64,000 bases of DNA from Vigna angularis. Taxonomy: Eukaryota > Streptophyta > Magnoliopsida > Fabales > Fabaceae. Shown here piece by piece: positions 36,631 through 48,319 of this stretch. The position numbers and the translations under genes are program-made. The notes under the pieces are model-generated. The model had not been told where the DNA came from. It saw only the letters and a list, made by a program, of their open reading frames with translations, and searched no databases. Where the stretch lies: the NCBI RefSeq assembly GCF_016808095.1, contig NC_068975.1:18669501-18733500 (forward strand), written 5' to 3'. Each line of letters opens with the position of its first letter. Within the stretch, counting starts at the first letter, position 1.

Positions 36631-36819
36631 GTAATCGATTACAATGTAATGGTAATCGATTATAGAGTGTTGAAATCGTGACCACCCTGCACGACTTCAA
36701 ATAAGTATGCCAAAAACGCACTGGTAATCGATTACAACACTTTTGTAATCGATTACCAGGTTGTATTTGGTGCAAGATTCATTCTGGTAAGCGATTACAA
36801 GGTTGTTGTAATCGATTAC
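36631..36819. repeat. Paired palindrome array, left subterminal (3 pairs)
   Basis: Six 12-bp sites of consensus GTAATCGATTAC (self-complementary) start at 36631, 36652, 36724, 36745, 36787 and 36808. They form three pairs, each exactly 21 bp centre to centre with a 9-nt spacer. Two sites carry a mismatch (36652 ends TAT; 36787 has GTAAGC). Confidence 0.92.
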
Positions 36820-37106
36820 CAATGTGTTTTTGGTTGGTTTTTGAAATTTTGTATTATAATTGTGGTGCATATTTTGAAGTTTATTAAGTGTATTGATATG
36901 AATTTGTGTAAGCACACATTGTTGTTGATTACATTGTGATGTATTGTTTTGTATAGGAAGAGTATATGATTTTATGTAATAGAAATAAGAGAAAATCATA
37001 AGATGAAATGAGAAATGAAATTTGTAGTATTTTATTGAATTAAAAGTGCATTACATAAGGAACAAGCTAAAATTAAAAGAAAAGGACAGTACAAATTGAA
37101 AGGCAT

Positions 37107-38300
37107 CTAGGAAGATGATACACCATGTGGACCAAAATGACGATGCAAATACTCAATGTCGTGCTCCACATGCTCAACTCGAGCATCAATAGTATCGAAG
37201 CGGTCACCCATGTTCAGCTCCAATTGTTCAAATCTTGCATTCATGCTTTCATTCATTGAGTGTATTGAAGCTGTCCCCAACAAATGTTCGGAGATCGTTT
37301 ATCCCCCTCATGACATCATCAAATCTACTAGTTTGTTGTTGACGAACTGGTGGTAGTTGTAGTTGAGGAGGTGGTTGATTTTGAGGTTGAGGTGGAGGAG
37401 GAGAATTTCTGTGCACCCATATGTTGTCAGCATTTTGGGTCAATCCAAATGATTGTATGACTCCTCCTGATATAGTCCAATGCCTAGTAGGTGGGACAAA
37501 TATTTCATCCTCTAGTGGAACTTCAAAATGTTCCAGGATGCGGGTGACCAAAGTTGGATATGGTAAAGGAGCACCTGGCCTCAAAGCCTTCTTCATCCTA
37601 TGTCGGATGAGATGGGTCCAGTTTATCTGCTTTGTCGTCATTATAATCCACGTTATCAGAAGATCTTTCTCAGTTGCCTGTGCAAAGTTAGAAACACGAG
37701 AAACAAAACACGACATATAGTATAATGTAATACTCTAGCCTCAGCTGTCATATTCCCTACTAGAATTCTACTGGTAGGGGGATTGTGTGGCAAACAAATT
37801 AATTGTCTGGCTACGTCTATATTATATTCATTGGCCCAATCCTCAAATAATTTCCCCTCAAAAGGCAACCCAACAAAGGGAAGATCGGCTATAGAAGCAA
37901 AAATGTTGGGTTTGATAATAATTTGGACATTGTTCACCTCAGTTTTCATTGTTCCATTTTCAGAAAGTTTGAGGTTACTATAAAACACACGTACCAAATC
38001 AGGATAATATGGAGCAAAATCGCAGCAAAATTCATCCAATCCCAAATTTTTGAGCATGCCAAAAAATTCAAAACTATGGCTCTCAAAATAATCGTCATCT
38101 AGATATTTTGGCTCAATGATTTGACGGTCTTTATATAAGGAGAAATACCTTTGGGCTAGTGCAGGAGTTGAAAATTGAAGATTTTGGTGTTCAGCAATGG
38201 GTGACAGTGAGTTTTCTGCCTGTGAAGGTTGATGGCGGTGACGTCCCCCACCTGTAGAAGATGACCCCCTTACTCTTTGACTTTTTGAAGATTCCGCCAT
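37107..38300 (-). pseudogene. 'Putative plant transposon protein' (Transposase_32-like) ORF, one frameshift
   Basis: Starts MAESSKSQRVRGSS at 38300. The conserved block RYFSLYKDRQIIEPKYLDDD, then APYYPDLVRVFYSNL and IKPNIFASIADLPFVGLPFE, is typical of a protein family common in legume genomes and called putative plant transposon protein. Function is unknown. Near 37700 the frame changes (VLHYTICRV to SRVSNFAQATEKDLLI), either a one-base indel or, less likely, an intron with acceptor at 37678. It continues with WIIMTTKQINWTHLIRHRMK, a Pro/Gln-rich stretch, and a second slip near 37255 into a short coiled-coil-like tail (ARFEQLELNMGDRF) ending GVSSS, stop 37107. It is carried within the MULE TIRs and transcribed toward the left end. 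Confidence 0.7.
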
Positions 38301-38501
38301 TTCAAAATCCAATCGGTGCAAATTGAACAAAATTGAAAGGGGAGTAAAATATGGTGTTTTGAAGTGAAAATGGTGGAAGAGAAGATGATTTTGGACCTTG
38401 GAGAGGATGGAAGACGCTGGGTGCCGCTGCTGCTGGAGTGGGAGTGGTGTGGGTTCGTGAGGAGAGAGAAAAAGTTGAATTTATAGACTAGGGTTGGGCT
38501 G

Positions 38502-38829
38502 GTAATCGATTACGGGTTTTCTGTAATCGATTACCATAGCCCACTGGTAATCGATTAAAGAAACCCTGTAATCGATTACCAGCCTATTTGGTTATGTATT
38601 ACAACAACTCCTGTACAACCCTTACAGTAAGTTTCTGGTAATCGATTACCAAAACGCTGTAATCGATTACCAGTCAGTCTGGTAATGCACAATACAAATT
38701 ATCCTGTAAGTCCTTACAGTGGTTATCTGGTAATCGATTACCAGCCTCCAGGGTAATGGATTACACCAATTTTTGACCCCTTACATTAAATTACTGGTAA
38801 TCGATTACAGGGTTTTCGTAATCGATTAC
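38502..38829. repeat. Paired palindrome array, internal (5 pairs)
   Basis: Ten sites start at 38502, 38523, 38547, 38568, 38638, 38659, 38730, 38753, 38797 and 38818. They make five pairs: four at 21 bp and one at 23 bp, the latter including the mismatch site GTAATGGATTAC. The array lies 200-530 bp upstream of the start of the gene at 37107-38300, that is in its promoter region, and downstream of the plant-mobile-domain gene. Most pairs are bounded by CTGG and CCAG. Confidence 0.92.
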
Positions 38830-39027
38830 CAGTGTTTGGAGGAACAAATTTTGATTTATTGTTTGCTTTAGAATTGATTGAATGCATTATCTATTAAAAT
38901 TGATTTCTATATAAAGTTGAATGCAATAATAACATCAGAGGATAACAGTTTATGATGATATAAATGTTATTCATTAATTAAAAATTATAAACAAATTACA
39001 TATTTATAAATAAAGAAGGCAAACAGT

Positions 39028-40979
39028 CTATCTATGTCCTCCAGTCCCACAAGGTGGTCTTCGTCGTTGTCGTTGGCCTCGCCTTTGTGATTGTTGTTGT
39101 AGTGTGGGACTCTGCGTGTGTTGGTCTTCATCCGTGGGATGACTTTCATTGCACTGTTGAAGGTTTTGAAAATCATATGTCGGTCGATACACGTTATGTG
39201 AGGATGAAGCGTGTGGGTATGAAGATGGTGGAGTCATTGTCGAGGTTCCAAAATAATGGGAAAAACCTCCACTGAACGGTGTTGATGGTGGAAAGGCGAA
39301 ATAAGAGGTCTCAACCCCAGGATATGTTGATGTCGGTGGGATGTTTTGTTGAAACCTTGAATTTGGAGGTGGATGTCGATAGTTGACATGGTCAGAGGCA
39401 GACCTTTGTGGATCATGATATGAAGAAGATGCACGTTATTGAGATGCCGGGTGGAACTATTCGTCGTGGTCCATGTCATACTGCCAAACACAGTGTGTGA
39501 TGTGAAGAACACAAGATATTAACACTTTCATAATTTATGTGGAGGGAATATTGTAGTACCTCTTCGTCGGTTGAATCTTCTATTATACCAATATAGCGGA
39601 TGGTATGAGTTATATACCACTGCATATACTCCGATTCATCTCACAATTGACCATTTTTCTAGAAAGGAATCCCGTTGAACACACGATTATGCCGGTCATT
39701 CCACAATGCAATCCATTGGTGATGATGTTCACGCCAATTCCAATCAGCGCGTCCTCTCATATCTTGTTTATGTTCCTCATCTAGATTCATCGATGGATGG
39801 GGTACATTTTGTCGAAATCCAAATTGTCGCATGACACGGTCTGATAGTTGGTATTCTACAACAGAGAAACATATAAGAGGCACAACTGCCCGACATGTCG
39901 GGGGCACTTCTACTTGAATGAGTTGAGAAATTTCACCACGTCTGTACGGTGTCCATACCAACTGCAGTTTTGAAGTTTTTGGTTTAAGTATTACTAATTA
40001 AGCCATGAAATGTTAACAAAATTTATAACACAATATTAAGTTCACAGTTGAAAAATACCTGTCTAGGTGATAGGTCGTCTATTTTCTGACGAAATTGTTT
40101 GACAGTTGTAGTGTCTTGGAATATTGACTGTTTTGTGCGACACCATCTTTTCGCAAGTGGAAAAACTGCACCAGAAGATATGTTGTGTTTTGTGACATCA
40201 AGTAATTCTGGTGAAAGACATGTTATTCTTTCCCATGCCCAACATTGTAACAAGATCATGCACCCTCCGATATTCTCTTGGTCAGCCCTAGTCCCATGAT
40301 CAAGGGCACGATACAAGCAGGAAAGCGTGGCAGATCCCCAGCTATACTGTGAAACGTTCTGCAGGTCCGCCAATAGGGGAAGATACATCAAATGCATCAT
40401 GCTTGCAGATGTATCTGGCATCATGACACTGCCAATCATGATCAACATATACGCTCTAGCGTATTGTTCAATAACATGTTCGGTGGCATCATGAGGCAAT
40501 TGGCGAAAAATGTTATTTAACCATGACAACTTGATTTTGTTACCCCTTACACAATTCTAAGGAGGAACATCTCCTAGTAGTTGATGACAAAAAACTGTTA
40601 GTGGACCACGACTGATGCTAGTCACCACATGTCCTTCAATAGGAAGCCCTAGTTGTAATGCAACGTCTTCCAATGTAATCGTACTTTCACCAAGAGGCAA
40701 GTGGAAAGTATGAGTCTCGACTCTCCACCTCTGAACCAAAGCAGTGACTAGCTGGTGATTTATCTCCATACTTGATGCTTGCAAAATATGGATAAACCCT
40801 GCTTCCTGTAGAATATTCTTTATTCTTTCATCAATTTCGTGGACATGCTTTGCTATCCAAATTGCATGTCTTCGAGGGCAAATGACTCGTTCATTGCCTT
40901 CCCAAATAGAATTCACGATGTGTTTATCTTGTAGACGTAGAAGGGACATATCAACGGGAAGTTGACGGGCAGAAGCCAT
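39028..40979 (-). pseudogene. Plant mobile domain protein (MAIN/MAIL1-like, 'phosphatase 7 long form' class)
   Basis: Exons are 40979-40059, 39961-39560 and 39480-39028, with GT-AG introns (40058-39962 and 39559-39481). The N-terminus MASARQLPVDMSLLRLQDKH, then LPLGESTITLEDVALQLGLP and RAYMLIMIGSVMMPD plus LVWTPYRRGEI, is the plant mobile domain (PF10536 class). The C-terminal exon is Ser/Pro/Gln-rich and ends RRPPCGTGGHR. Host relatives MAIN and MAIL1 act in transcriptional silencing and genome stability. Lesions are TAG at 40559-40557 after GDVPP (relatives have Glu), stops near 39658 and 39640, and two in the last exon (near 39459 and 39438). The gene is divergent from the transposase; the 1.3 kb between them holds the hairpin and a (TA)n tract. 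A single-stop gene with otherwise long open frames suggests recent decay. Confidence 0.75.
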
Positions 40980-41616
40980 ATTAAATTTTGTGGGTGAAAG
41001 TGGGTTATTAAAGCAATGAGAAAGGAGAAGTACTTTGGGTATTGGAACTCACAATTGAAATGGGTAGACAAGTGGGATATGAAAGCAAAGACAATGGTTA
41101 AGGGGTTTGGCTATTGGAACTCAGAACACGGTGGGAGAAATGAAATGCACCCTCCACCAATTTAAGTTCAAGCATTGATGCCTTAGAATCTTCAAAGTCA
41201 CGTGAATGAGGACATGGAAATGACAATTCATATAAGTTGTAATGAGTTCTCTTCAAAGAATCTTCAAACCTGCAAAAAACGAAAAAAAAAGAGAGGCATG
41301 TGATTGAATAGTAGTAGCATTGAAGGTAAAATCTGCACTAAATGTAGGCATGCAAATGAATAGGAACATGAATAGGAAAGTTGAATAGCAAAGTTGAAGA
41401 CCAAAGTTGAATAGCATTATTGGTGGTCAGAGGCAAATGTGGACAATGCATGTGTACAATCTCTTGTCACATACCACATAATATTGATGCATCCATAAAT
41501 ACCATTTAAAAATTTGTAATGAATATTCTTAAATGTATGTAATCAATTTTTATGAATTGTAAAAATATTATCCAATATTTAAGCATTTTATTAGAGTTTA
41601 TTTTTCAAATTGTAAA

Positions 41617-41790
41617 AATTATATAAATAGGATTTTTAAAAAAAAAAATCAAAAAAGGGAAGTTGTGGGGAGGGGGCACGACTTCAATAGGTGAAGTCGG
41701 GGGTACACGACTTCACCTATTGAAGTCGTGCCCCCTCCCCACAACTTTCCTTTTTTGATTTTTTTTTTTAAATTCTATTTGTATAATTTA
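41617..41790. repeat. Long near-perfect inverted repeat (hairpin) inside the MULE
   Basis: Arms of about 83 nt (about 41617-41699 and 41708-41790) surround an 8-nt centre GGGGTACA. The inner 60 nt of each arm are almost identical in inverted sense, including GAAGTCGTGCCCCCTCCCC (complement on the left). Only one mismatch was noted there; the outer A/T-rich part is less exact. The arms contain the GAAGTCGTGCCCCC motif also found in the TIRs. It lies between the divergent transposase and mobile-domain genes. Confidence 0.9.
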
Positions 41791-42001
41791 TGTATTTTAA
41801 ATTTTAATTATTTATAAACTATATTATTATTATAAATATAAATTCTACGTTATTTATTTGTTAACAACAATTAAACAAATTATTTTCTCAATAAGTACTT
41901 AAAAAACAAGTGGAGAAAAGCTTATATGAGAGGACACTGCAAATCACTTTATACGGAATGAAATAAATGTAATACTATACGTAGCTTATAATTGCATGGA
42001 A

Positions 42002-42006
<5 letters not shown>

Positions 42007-42073
<67 letters not shown>
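42007..42073. repeat. (TA)n microsatellite
   Basis: About 33 TA units about 200 bp upstream of the transposase start. Confidence 0.95.
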
Positions 42074-42075
<2 letters not shown>

Positions 42076-42272
42076 CAGTGCTATAGTCACAGTGCTATAT
42101 TCACAGTGCTATATTATTGTTTAGTACTTCCTATTATTTTAGACTGTAACACCCACTATATTCATGAACGTTTATACGCTCTATAACAACTCCATCTTCA
42201 CATCCAAACTGTACGTCCAAGAGCTCTCCTACTACTCCAATCTTACAAACTCTTCCCAACATTTATTCAAAT

Positions 42273-44268
42273 ATGGCATCAGGGAACTTACCAGCATCTT
42301 CATCATCGCAGTTGATCGATGAACAACCTTTAATATTGGATAACGTTGATGACTTCAGCACCGATGATGAATTAGACAACATACTCGAAGATGACAACAA
42401 CGACGACGACCACATCACACAATCATCTGCACATCTCGTTCTAGAGTTGAATCAAGGTATGCAGTTCCAGTCAAAGGAGGAAACTATTCTTGCAATCAAA
42501 CATTATCACATAACCAACGGTTACAAATAAACCGTCGTTGAGTCCAAACCCAACATTTATGTTATTCGTTGTCTGGAATATCACAACGGTTGTCAATGGC
42601 GTCTGAGGGCAGCTTATAGCAAAGTCCGTAAATATTGGGAAATCAAAAATATAGACAGACAACATTCGTGTTTCTCAACAATACTATCTCAAGATCATAC
42701 AAATCTTGATAGTACTCACATTGCCGCGATCATATCAAATTCAATCCGGACAAACCCATCCACTCCAATCAAGAGTTTGATTGCAGATATTAAGGGTCGA
42801 TTCGGATATTCTGTGTCATACAGAAAAGCTTGGATCGCTAAACAGAAGGCTCTTGCTATGGAGTTTGGAGACTGGGAGGACTCTTATAACCACATGCCAA
42901 GGTGGTTGCATGCCGTCAAGGAAGCAAACCCAGGTACAATTTTACAATGCACTGGTTCTCCGATGCATATTGATGGACAAACCGACAATAATTGCTATAT
43001 TATGGAAAGAGTTTTCTAGTCTTTCGGTCCTTGCATAGAAGGATTCAAATACTGTAAACTCATTCTCCAAGTTGATGGTACATTTCTAACGAGTAAATAT
43101 CATGGAACTTTGCTCACCGCCATAAGTCAAGATGGCAATAGAAATCTTTTCCCATTGGCCTTTGCCATTGTAGAAGGTGAGACAAAGGAGGCCTTGATAT
43201 GGTTCTTTCAACTACTTCGAGAACATGTTTGCCATCAACAAAATATTTGCATCATCACTAACAAGATGGTTTGAACTCTGTGTATTGCATACGTCATCTA
43301 GCATCCAACTTCAACAACAAATTCAAAAATCACGACCTCAAAAAACAATTCATCAATTTAGGTACTGCTACAAACATTCTTCAAACACTTATACTTTTAT
43401 AATTTTGTTAACATTATTCTTTAATTTATTTATTTATTACATCATTACAGCTTACGAGGTCAAGCAATCAACTGTCACGGCAAAACTTGCTGCATTGAGA
43501 AACCAATACCCATAACAAGTTGAATGGATAGATAAAATCCCATTACAAAAATGGTCTCAGGCTTTTGATGGAGGGAGAAGATATGGACATATGACGACTA
43601 ATCTTGTTGGGTGCACCAACTCCATTTTAAAGGGAGCACGTTCATTACCAATATATGCTCTCATCAGAACAACATTTGAGAGGACACAATCATGGTTTAT
43701 TGAACGCGGATTAAAGGCGAACTGTATGCTACAAGCAGGACACCAATATCCTGAACAAATCGCCGACATCATTAGGAAAAATCAACAACAATCCGCATTT
43801 TGTCATGTTCATCGCTACAACCGTGAAAATTCTGAATTTGATGTTCAGGAAATTTCAACACCTCACCACTACTGCCCTGTTCCACTTTCCTACAAGGTCA
43901 GCCTAAATGAATGGTGGTGTGATTGTGGACACTTCCAGGCTACTCATCTCCCATGTCATCATGTCATTGTTGTTTGTGCATTTTTGCATATCCCACTAAC
44001 CCAAGTAATTGATCCAGTGTACAGTCTTAACAACATTTTCAAGGCATACGAAGTACAATTTCACCCAATCCAAAATCAAGATTATTGGTCTGTGTATACA
44101 GGTCCAAACTTCATACCGGATCCTAAAATGCGACGCAAGGCATCCGGAAGACCATCTACAAATAGGCTTCATAATGAAATGGATCAATCCAATCCAGATA
44201 AGCCAAAAAAATGCTCTTACTGCCGCAACGAAGGTCATCATAGGGGAAATTGTCCTTTTCGTCATTAG
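42273..44268 (+). pseudogene. MuDR-type MULE transposase, inactivated
   Basis: Starts MASGNLPASSSSQ with an acidic N-terminus. A MuDR DNA-binding region follows (KEETILAIKHYHITNG ... YNGC-type EYHNGCQWRLRA). The MULE transposase core has LQVDGTFLTSKYHGTLLTAI (first catalytic Asp present) and FPLAFAIVEGETKEALIWFF. The second acidic block reads CIITNKMV, where CIITDRG-type is expected, so the Asp is replaced and sequence is deleted. After YCIRHLASNFNNKF, an intron is likely (about 43362-43450). Then come EWWCDCGHFQATHLPCHH (SWIM zinc finger) and CSYCRNEGHHRGNCP (CCHC knuckle). Stops lie at 42528, 43017 and 43270 and near 43513. It catalyses cut-and-paste transposition in functional relatives. 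Confidence 0.88.
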
Positions 44269-44427
44269 TTATTTCTTAATCTTACCCAATTGTAATCAAA
44301 TCGATGACTGATATATTACTATTAATATTTCTTATTAATATTTATTTTCTCTTTTCCTATAACACAATCAATACATAACATATGTAAAATGCAAAATCAT
44401 TTTCATAAACCAATCAAAAACACACTG

Positions 44428-44614
44428 GTAATCGATTACACAAACCCTGTAATAGATTACCAGAGTGCTTCTTACTACACAACCAACCTGGTAATCGATT
44501 ACCGAAATGTCGTAATCGATTACCAGTACGTTTTCTGCCTACACATTTCCAGTTACGCAGGGGTCACGATTTCAATACTCTGTAATCGATTACCAAATCA
44601 ATGTAATCGATTAC
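44428..44614. repeat. Paired palindrome array, right subterminal (3 pairs)
   Basis: Six sites start at 44428, 44449, 44491, 44512, 44582 and 44603, again three pairs at exactly 21 bp. One carries a mismatch (GTAATAGATTAC). The array mirrors the left subterminal one: the gaps between neighbouring pairs are 42 and 70 bp here, and 72 and 42 bp at the left end. Confidence 0.92.
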
Positions 44615-44621
44615 AGGACCC

Positions 44622-44799
44622 TGAAGTCGTTTTTGGGGTGCACGACTTCAACACTGTAGCTATGCACAGTGTGAAGTCGTGCAGGGGGGCACGACTTCTT
44701 CCTTTGAAGTCGTTTTGGCCCCCACGACTTCACTTTGGGTCAAATTTTGCCTATTTTGGTAATAAAGAGGGCATATTTGCCTACTTTGGTGCAAAAACC
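44622..44799 (-). repeat. MULE right terminal inverted repeat
   Basis: Complement of the left TIR from GGTTTTTGCACCAAA inward to GCACCCCAAAAACGACTTC. It is slightly shorter than the left TIR because of small indels. Confidence 0.9.
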
Positions 44800-44808
44800 C
44801 TATATCTT

Positions 44809-45211
44809 TCATATAGCTTACTCGTTAAATTTGGAAAAAACACATATTAGGATTAGTGGCAATTAAAGGCAAAAACTTTATCATTAATATAAGATTCTTT
44901 AATACCATTACACCAAGGCAGATATATGAACTCATAATTAGAAAAAAAAATGTAGATGAATTGGTATTTGATATTTTAATAGTAGAACACTTTAAATTTT
45001 TTTCTTAATTTTCTCTTTGAATAAAGAGAAAGAAACAAAATATTTGGACGTGCTTACATAAAGAGTACAATTCTTTTATGTAACTTATTTTAATTTTAAT
45101 ACTTTTAATTTAATTCCTCATTAAATTAAAATATTGTTTATGATTAATGACATATATATTTTAATAATAAATTTATCTTAATTAAATATTTTAATTAATA
45201 AAATAATGATC

Positions 45212-45256
<45 letters not shown>
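44809..45256. other. AT-rich DNA, no gene seen
   Basis: Includes (TA)n at 45217-45254. Nothing else recognised. Confidence 0.6.
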
Positions 45257-45703
<447 letters not shown>

Positions 45704-45918
45704 ATAAATAAATAAATATATATATATATATATAAATTACTAACATGAGATTCATTAATTCAATTCTCATCGAGTGGATGGATTATGTAAAAAGAACAAA
45801 TTGTGTAAATTTTTGACAAAATATACTTCCAACACAAAAATAACCATTTAATTTATTCCAACCAATTTGAAATGTATTTTACATTTGTTACACTATTCAC
45901 AAACAATAATTAGTAAAA

Positions 45919-46542
45919 GGGTTAAATATGTTTTTAGTCTCTAAACTATCAAGCGATTTTGTTTTTAGTCCCTCTTTTAAACTATGGTACTTTTTGGTCC
46001 TTCTCCTTTAGGAAACCATAACTTTTCGTCCTCAAAAACCAACGGCGTTAAAAAAAAGCTAAGCTGGCTAACGGTGGAGTGTCATGTCATTTTTCTTTCT
46101 GACACTAAGTCAATCTGTCCCTCAGCGTACGGTAATGACCGAACGGTATTGACTTAACGATATTGTTAATCTGAACGGTTATGATGACTGAATGGTGATG
46201 GTGACCGAACAATATTGGTAATGGTCGAACGATATTGGTAATGGCCGAACAATATTGGTAATGGCCGAACGATTATGACGACTGAATGGTGATGGTGACC
46301 GAACGGTGATGGTGACTGAATGATGATGGTGACCGAATGGTGAGGGACAGATTGACTGAGTGTTAGAAAAAAAAATGACGTGACACTTCACTGTTAGCTA
46401 GCTCAACTTCTTTTTAACGCCATTAATTTTAGAGGACGGAAAATTAAGGTTTGCTAAAGGAGAAGGACCAAAAAGTACTATAGTTTGAAAGAGGGACTAA
46501 AAAAATCACTTGATAATTTAGGGACTAAAAACATATTTAACC
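45919..46542. mobile_element. MULE-type MITE (624 bp) with perfect 9-bp target duplication
   Basis: Starts GGGTTAAATATGTTTTTAGTC and ends with the complement GGTTAAATATGTTTTTAG. It is flanked by TTAGTAAAA on both sides (45910-45918 and 46543-46551). Inverted ends extend about 200 bp, including the CTCCTTTAG / CTAAAGGAG block. The centre (about 46180-46345) is a minisatellite of GGTGATGGTGACCGAA and GGTAATGGCCGAACAATATT variants. No ORF. Confidence 0.88.
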
Positions 46543-46551
46543 TTAGTAAAA

Positions 46552-48315
46552 CTCAATTTCACCGTTAAAACAATAAATATAAATTTATTAACTTATTTAA
46601 ATTAAAGGTGTTTTAATAATTTAAAATGAAGATGAATATAAGGATGAAGACAATATTAATACAAAAACAGTTTATCACGTCAATGAATCTATGTTTGACT
46701 TGTAAGCAACACATTGAAAAAAAAATCGATGAAATTTTTGTAATTAAATGGTCAATATTTATGTTTGACTTGTAAGTATTAGAAATAGAAAAATAATTTT
46801 TCGTCTAACGTTTATAGGTTAGACATAAATTTATGTTTGATGTGCATACAACAAACATAAATTTATATCTGATATATAAGCACGAAATGTAAAAATCATT
46901 TTTTATGTTTGACATTTACAAGTAAGATGCAAATATGTTTTAAAAGAAAACAACTATTGCACTCATTTCTTATCACTTTGTCTCTTCTACGAAGCTCCAT
47001 CTCGACAACAACGATTCTGTGCGAGATAGGGCTTCCATTTGTGACCAAAAATTAGATTTTTGGTACGGTTCATTGGGAAACTTTTTTCCTTTGAATAATT
47101 TTTGACATTGAGACTAATTTCTCATCCTTCTCACTATAACGTTGGCATATAACTGATTTTGGAGACTTGCTATATGAATGTCCTCCTTATTTGTCTTGAA
47201 TGTGACTTTTATATAATTTTAGATTTATTAAATGAAGAAGAAGAAGGAGAATAAGAAGAATGAAAAAAAAAAGGAAAAAGAAGAAGAAGAAAGAGAAGGA
47301 AAGAAGAAGATAAAGATGAGATTTTGTACATATTTAAGAAAAAAAGAGATAAAAAGTTTACATTTGTTGTCATTGCAACAAATGTAAATTTATGTATGTT
47401 ATTAGGCCAACAAAACATAAATTTACATTTTCTACTGTTACGTATAACCTACCGCATATACGTAAAAAGGTTTTTTGCGCTAGGATAAATATTAGAATAA
47501 AAATTATGTAAACATCTACATATATTCATCCACATCCTTATATTTAAATGAAAAAATAATATTACCCATACTCATATCTATACTCGATTAATACAAAAAG
47601 AAAAATTTAAACAATACTGCTTTTTATCTCATATAAGAGCATTATCATAACATAAGTTATTACTTAAATTTTATGATGATAATGAATGATTCCCCGTGCG
47701 TTTGCCAATTTTTTTTATGTTAAAGTTTGTGTTTTAGATCAACCATGCATGACAAAATGCACCGTTTATAAAATATTTGTAATTTAATTATCATCATACA
47801 TGTTATTTTTTATTTCATTACTTATAGTAAAAGTCAATTTTAAGACTTGATCAAAACTTAAACTAGTTATTATCAAATCGGTCAATTTATTATTAGTTAT
47901 CAAATTAGAACCATTTTGGAAGTAAAGTAAAATGAACTTAAATGAATTTAAATAAAAATTCAAAACTCATCAAATCCAATTCAAATTACGTCCTAAAATA
48001 TTGATATGATTTTTTTTTCAGTTAATATTACACGTATTAAACTAATTGTGAAGAGTTAGATATGCGCATATATGTATATTTTGTAGGAGTATACATATAA
48101 ACATATATTTTATCCACATCACTACTAAATTATAATTTAAAAATTAAAAATTATTTTTACTCATAGTTTTATATGAAACTATTTAACCTAAGCATTCAAT
48201 AAAACATTAAGTAATCATTTCAAGTAATGCTAAGGTTTTAATGTAATATTATGTAATCACCCAAAGAAATTTATCTTAGACATTAGAATATTAGAATATA
48301 AGGTAAACTTATTCA

Positions 48316-48316
<1 letters not shown>
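46552..48316. other. AT-rich DNA with recurring ACATAAATTTATG motifs, no gene
   Basis: Between about 46690 and 47480 the motif ACATAAATTTAT/its complement recurs (46823, 46857, 47418 and near 47389), including the palindrome ACATAAATTTATGT. An A/G-rich (GAAGAA)n tract lies at 47231-47310. This could be subterminal DNA of a non-autonomous transposon, but no paired termini were found. Confidence 0.45.

Positions 48317-48319
<3 letters not shown>

Larger units (their letters stand above)
36433..44799 (+). mobile_element. Complete Mutator-like element (MULE), 8.4 kb
   Basis: Both ends start GGTTTTTGCACCAAA and share inverted sequence for about 180-190 bp. The flanking 9-mers CTATATATT (36424-36432) and CTATATCTT (44800-44808) match 8 of 9, a MULE-size target duplication. 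Cargo is a MuDR-type transposase (plus, 42273-44268), a plant-mobile-domain gene (minus, 39028-40979) and a 'putative plant transposon protein' gene (minus, 37107-38300). The non-coding parts hold three clusters of paired GTAATCGATTAC palindromes and a long hairpin at 41617-41790. All three ORFs carry lesions, so mobility would need a helper copy. Confidence 0.9.

Noticed and set aside
36631..36819. Palindromes as simple cruciform-prone satellite
   Set aside because: The sites are not a head-to-tail satellite: spacers differ and sites are paired, so a binding-site array is the better description.
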